Of a stretch of 64,000 nt of DNA, positions 61,387-64,000 are shown piece after piece; position 1 is the stretch's first letter, and each line of letters opens with the position of its first letter. The translations under genes were made by a program, and so were the position numbers. The notes beneath the pieces were generated by a model. That model saw nothing but the letters and a program-made list of their open reading frames with translations. It searched no databases and was not told where the DNA came from. The DNA is taken from the NCBI GenBank assembly GCA_965229765.1, contig CBDDJT010000004.1:1550001-1614000 (forward strand), written 5' to 3'. Origin of the DNA: ASV31 sp965229765. GTDB lineage: Bacteria; Pseudomonadota; Alphaproteobacteria; Rhodobacterales; Rhodobacteraceae.

Positions 61387-62292
61387 ATGCATCTGGAGCT
61401 TCGGCACCTTCGCACCATCAGGGCGATCCACGAGGCAGGCGGTCTGGCGCGCGCCGCCGACCTTCTGAACATCACGCAATCGGCGCTGAGCCATCAGGTG
61501 AAGGGGCTGGAGGAGCAGGCGGGCGTGGAGCTCTTCGTGCGGCGGTCCAAGCCCTTGCGCCTGTCGTCCGCGGGGGCGCGGCTTTTGCGGCTGGCAGAGC
61601 GGGTGCTTCCCGAGGTCGCCGCCGCCGAGGAAGAGTTCCGGGCGCTGGAGCAGGGCAAGACCGGGCGGCTGCACATCGCCATCGAGTGCCATGCCTGTTT
61701 CGAATGGCTATTCCCGGTGCTGGAGGCGTTCCGCAAGGCCTGGCCCGAGGTGGATGTGGACATTCGTCCCGGCCTTGCCTTCGATGCGCTGCCGGCCTTG
61801 CAGCGCGAAGACGTGGATCTTGTGGTGTCGTCCGACCCCGAGATGCTGGAAGGCGTCGATTTCACGCCGCTCTTTGACTATGAACCGGTTTTCGTGGCTG
61901 CCGCGCAGCATCCGCTGGCCGAAAAGCCCTTTGTGGTGGCCGAGGATTTTCGCGACGTGCAGTTGATCACCTACCCGGTGGAGCGGTCGCGGCTGGATAT
62001 CTTCAGCCAGGTGCTGACCCCTGCCAAGGTCGAGCCGCGCAGCGTGCGGCAGGTGGAACTGACCGCCGTGATCCTGCTTCTTGTCGCGTCGAACCGGGGG
62101 GTGGCGGTGCTGCCCGACTGGGTGGTGCGCGAGGTGCGCTATCATTCGGACTATGTCACGCGTCCGATTACCGAAAGCGGGCTGACCCGGCGGCTTTTTG
62201 CCGCCACGCGCGATGACGAGACGACCAAGCCTTTCATGGCGCATCTGCTGAAGCTGGCCCGGACGATTCCCGTCACGCTGCAGCGCGGCTGA
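61387..62292 (+). CDS. metR: LysR-type regulator MetR
   Basis: A 301-residue LysR-family activator. The N-terminal winged helix is ARAADLLNITQSALSHQVKG; the effector domain has LHIAIECHACFEWLFPVLE, DLVVSSD, PLFDYEPVF and YPVERSRLDIF, segment for segment the pattern of E. coli MetR, which senses homocysteine. Placement divergent to metF supports the name. ATG 61387 is used; TTG 61381 would add two residues. Confidence 0.92.
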   Translation: MHLELRHLRTIRAIHEAGGLARAADLLNITQSALSHQVKGLEEQAGVELFVRRSKPLRLSSAGARLLRLAERVLPEVAAAEEEFRALEQGKTGRLHIAIECHACFEWLFPVLEAFRKAWPEVDVDIRPGLAFDALPALQREDVDLVVSSDPEMLEGVDFTPLFDYEPVFVAAAQHPLAEKPFVVAEDFRDVQLITYPVERSRLDIFSQVLTPAKVEPRSVRQVELTAVILLLVASNRGVAVLPDWVVREVRYHSDYVTRPITESGLTRRLFAATRDDETTKPFMAHLLKLARTIPVTLQRG

Positions 62293-62580
62293 GCGCTGCG
62301 GCGGGCGATGCGGGCCGGCTTTACCTTTCCAGACATGGCACCGGGCAGCGAGAATCTGTCTCCAGAGTTGTCCACAGGGGCCAATGCCTTGTCATGGTTG
62401 CGCTGGCAGGGACTTAGCGCCGACAGCTGAGACGGCACAGAAACTTCCCCCCAATGCGGTGTGCCTTGCGGAACTTGACCTGAGCCGTCTTTCGCGTGCG
62501 CGGCATGGGGGACGAACCGGCGCCCTTGGCTTTCGCCCGGGGCTGGCCTACACACGCGCCGACGCCTTAGGAGCCGCAAT
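62293..62580. other. Intergenic region between metR and the suhB-like gene
   Basis: These 288 bases contain no credible gene. One DnaA-box-like 9-mer TTGTCCACA (one base off TTATCCACA) is at 62368-62376, alone. A short polypyrimidine run (CTTCCCCCC) is near 62444. The ribosome site of the next gene (AGGAG) is at its right end. I see no terminator with a T-run after metR. Confidence 0.5.
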
Positions 62581-63369
62581 ATGCAGGGCAGTGCCAATCT
62601 GAACGTGATGATCAAGGCCGCGCGCAAGGCGGGGCGGTCGCTGGTCAAGGATTTCCGCGAGGTCGAGAACCTTCAGGTCTCGATGAAGGGAGCAGGCGAT
62701 TTCGTCAGCCGCGCCGATCTTGCAGCCGAGAAGATCATCCGAGAGGAGCTTATGGATGCGCGGCCGAACTATGGCTGGGTGGCCGAGGAAAGTGACGCCG
62801 AAGAGGGCAAGGACCCGACGCGCCGCTGGATCGTCGATCCGCTGGACGGCACGACGAACTTTCTGCACGGGCTGCCTCACTGGGCGGTGTCTATCGGACT
62901 GGAGCACAAGGGTGAGGTCGTGGCGGGCGTGATCTTCGACCCGGCCAAGGGCGAGATGTTCGTGGCCGAGAAGGGCGCGGGTGCCTGGATGAACGAAACC
63001 CGCCTGCGGGTGTCGGGCCGCAACAAGATGATCGAAAGCCTGTTTGCAACGGGTCTTCCCTTTGGCGGGCGGCGCGATCTGCCGGAAACGCTGCGTGACG
63101 TCGCGCGGCTGTTGCCGGCCTGTTCGGGTGTGCGGCGCTGGGGCGCGGCAGCGCTGGACATGGCCTATGTGGCGGCGGGCCGTTACGATGGCTATTGGGA
63201 GCGCGGGCTGAACGCCTGGGACCTTGCGGCGGGCATCGTCATCGTGCGCGAGGCCGGCGGTATCGTGCAGCCGATCCGCACTGGCGGCGACATGCTGGGC
63301 GACGGGGAACTGATTTGCGCCAATGCCCAGATCTTCGACCAGTTCGCGGGCGTGATCCGCGACGCCTAG
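62581..63369 (+). CDS. suhB: Inositol monophosphatase family protein (SuhB-like)
   Basis: A 262-residue lithium-sensitive-type phosphatase. Metal site motifs: WVAEESDAEE (first Glu), IVDPLDGTTNFLHGLPHWAVS (DPLDGTTN), and AWDLAAGIVIVREAGG (final Asp). SuhB both hydrolyses inositol phosphates and, in E. coli, acts as an rRNA transcription factor; which function holds here is unknown. AGGAG lies seven bases before ATG 62581. It converges on the methyltransferase gene, with a 6-base stem (GACGCC/GGCGTC, 63372-63390) between them. Confidence 0.95.
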   Translation: MQGSANLNVMIKAARKAGRSLVKDFREVENLQVSMKGAGDFVSRADLAAEKIIREELMDARPNYGWVAEESDAEEGKDPTRRWIVDPLDGTTNFLHGLPHWAVSIGLEHKGEVVAGVIFDPAKGEMFVAEKGAGAWMNETRLRVSGRNKMIESLFATGLPFGGRRDLPETLRDVARLLPACSGVRRWGAAALDMAYVAAGRYDGYWERGLNAWDLAAGIVIVREAGGIVQPIRTGGDMLGDGELICANAQIFDQFAGVIRDA

Positions 63370-63388
63370 GCGACGCCGGGCGCAGGCG

Positions 63389-64000
63389 TCAGTCGGCGAC
63401 GGCCCGCCGAAGGTCGCCGACCTTGCTTGTGATCCGGGCGATGTGGCGCGAGTCGGTGCCACAGCAGCCGCCGAAGACGTTGGCGTGCGGAAAACGCCGG
63501 GCAAGTGCGGCCATCTGGTCGCCCATTTCCTCGGGGTCGCCGTCCTCGAGATGGCCGAGGCTGCACAGCGTCAATAGCTCCATCGCGACGGCGTTGGGCA
63601 TGAAGCCGCCAAGCCGACGTGTCCAGTCGCCGTCGGTCAGGCCCGGCTCGAACTCTGTCGGGTGGGCGCAGTTGACCGCGTAGTAAAGGGGCGCATTGCC
63701 CGTGGCCTCGTCGACGCGGGTCACGGCATCCTCCAGCGTGGTGCCATCGTGCAACGTTCCGCCCTTGGCGATGAACGAGACCACGCAGGGGATTTCCGCC
63801 GCCTTCGCCGCGCGGGCAAAGCCTGTCGCCTCTTCGACATTTGAGAATGTCCAGGCCGAAACCAAGTCGGCGCCGGCATCGCGCAGGGTGAGGATCTGTT
63901 CGGAATGATAGTCCTCTGCCTCGGCGGCCGTTTCCGTACGCCCGGTGTCGTAGGCGTCGCCCCGTGGGCCGACGCATCCGCCGATGACCATCGGCGTCGC
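63389..64000 (-). CDS. Homocysteine S-methyltransferase family protein (partial)
   Basis: The frame runs off the right end of the window, so the N terminus is missing; 203 codons remain. The zinc cysteines of the family are visible: VNCAHPTEF (first Cys) and GGCCGTDSRHI (the Cys pair), on the Hcy-binding TIM barrel. Such enzymes methylate homocysteine using betaine, S-methylmethionine or another donor and need no cobalamin. GGCVGPRGDAY near the start of the fragment is also conserved. The methyl donor cannot be told from this part. Confidence 0.9.
   Translation of the reverse strand, partial: ATPMVIGGCVGPRGDAYDTGRTETAAEAEDYHSEQILTLRDAGADLVSAWTFSNVEEATGFARAAKAAEIPCVVSFIAKGGTLHDGTTLEDAVTRVDEATGNAPLYYAVNCAHPTEFEPGLTDGDWTRRLGGFMPNAVAMELLTLCSLGHLEDGDPEEMGDQMAALARRFPHANVFGGCCGTDSRHIARITSKVGDLRRAVAD

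Noticed and set aside
62368..62376. A DnaA-box-like TTGTCCACA
   Set aside because: A single copy with one mismatch; no cluster of boxes, AT-rich unwinding element or dnaA/dnaN/parAB genes nearby, so not an origin.

Overview
The window is an ordinary, gene-dense chromosomal segment of a GC-rich alphaproteobacterium, most likely a member of the Rhodobacteraceae (Roseobacter side). The evidence is the cytochrome c oxidase order coxB-ctaB-(small protein)-ctaG-ctaE-SURF1-thrC-M16 peptidase-GNAT, the 747-residue GAF-type PtsP, a PopZ/DUF2497-like protein beside TolC and CobQ, a DUF6280-like protein beside efp, and a short intergenic repeat that I remember from roseobacter genomes. I see no rRNA, tRNA, insertion sequence, prophage, CRISPR array or replication origin. 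About 66 protein genes fill nearly all of the 64 kb, many with stop/start overlaps.

Layout. 1-7.6 kb: the 3' end of a lytic transglycosylase, then leftward genes for a small acetyltransferase, succinyl-CoA:3-ketoacid CoA-transferase (two subunits), topoisomerase I, DprA and TldD. 7.8-15.2 kb: the rightward aa3 oxidase/assembly operon running into threonine synthase, an M16 peptidase and an acetyltransferase. 15.3-24.4 kb: an UlaG-like metallo-beta-lactamase-fold protein, an FAD-linked 2-hydroxyacid dehydrogenase, apt, a divergent pair of tiny genes (a 38-residue unknown and a ribbon-helix-helix protein) around an AT-rich palindromic operator, a DUF2269 and SDR-DoxX pair with mtnP, a SulP transporter, a flavin reductase and a GNAT. 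24.5-32.1 kb: a Tat-exported PhoX-like phosphatase, ptsP, a TetR-controlled oxidoreductase/DUF1772 cassette with two near-perfect operators, and lysC. 32.3-38.6 kb: a quinone-oxidoreductase-like MDR, an SDR, DUF1178, NUDIX, glutathione peroxidase with a histone-deacetylase homologue, an APH-fold kinase and a PCM-like methyltransferase. 38.6-44 kb: TolC, the DUF2497 protein, cobQ, DUF6280 and efp. 44-53 kb: three hydrolases (amidohydrolase, M20, creatinase-like M24), an LprI-MliC double lysozyme-inhibitor protein, YgfZ, a family-2 glycosyltransferase, two aminotransferases and DUF1992, with two copies of an interspersed repeat. 53-64 kb: valS, an orphan molybdenum hydroxylase large subunit coupled to a DUF2235 hydrolase, GNAT, thioesterase, divergent metF/metR, a SuhB-like phosphatase and a truncated homocysteine methyltransferase.

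How the genes fit together: the clearest pathways are haem-copper oxidase biogenesis (7.8-12 kb), methionine and one-carbon metabolism (mtnP, metF/metR, homocysteine methyltransferase) and aspartate-family amino acids (lysC, thrC). I found no convincing new multi-gene system. The most interesting leads are the ribbon-helix-helix/38-residue divergent module at 18.4-18.8 kb, the TetR cassette lying between lysC and ptsP, the one-gene LprI-MliC fusion, the orphan xanthine-dehydrogenase-family subunit overlapping a DUF2235 gene, and the two copies of the hairpin repeat around the aminotransferase genes.
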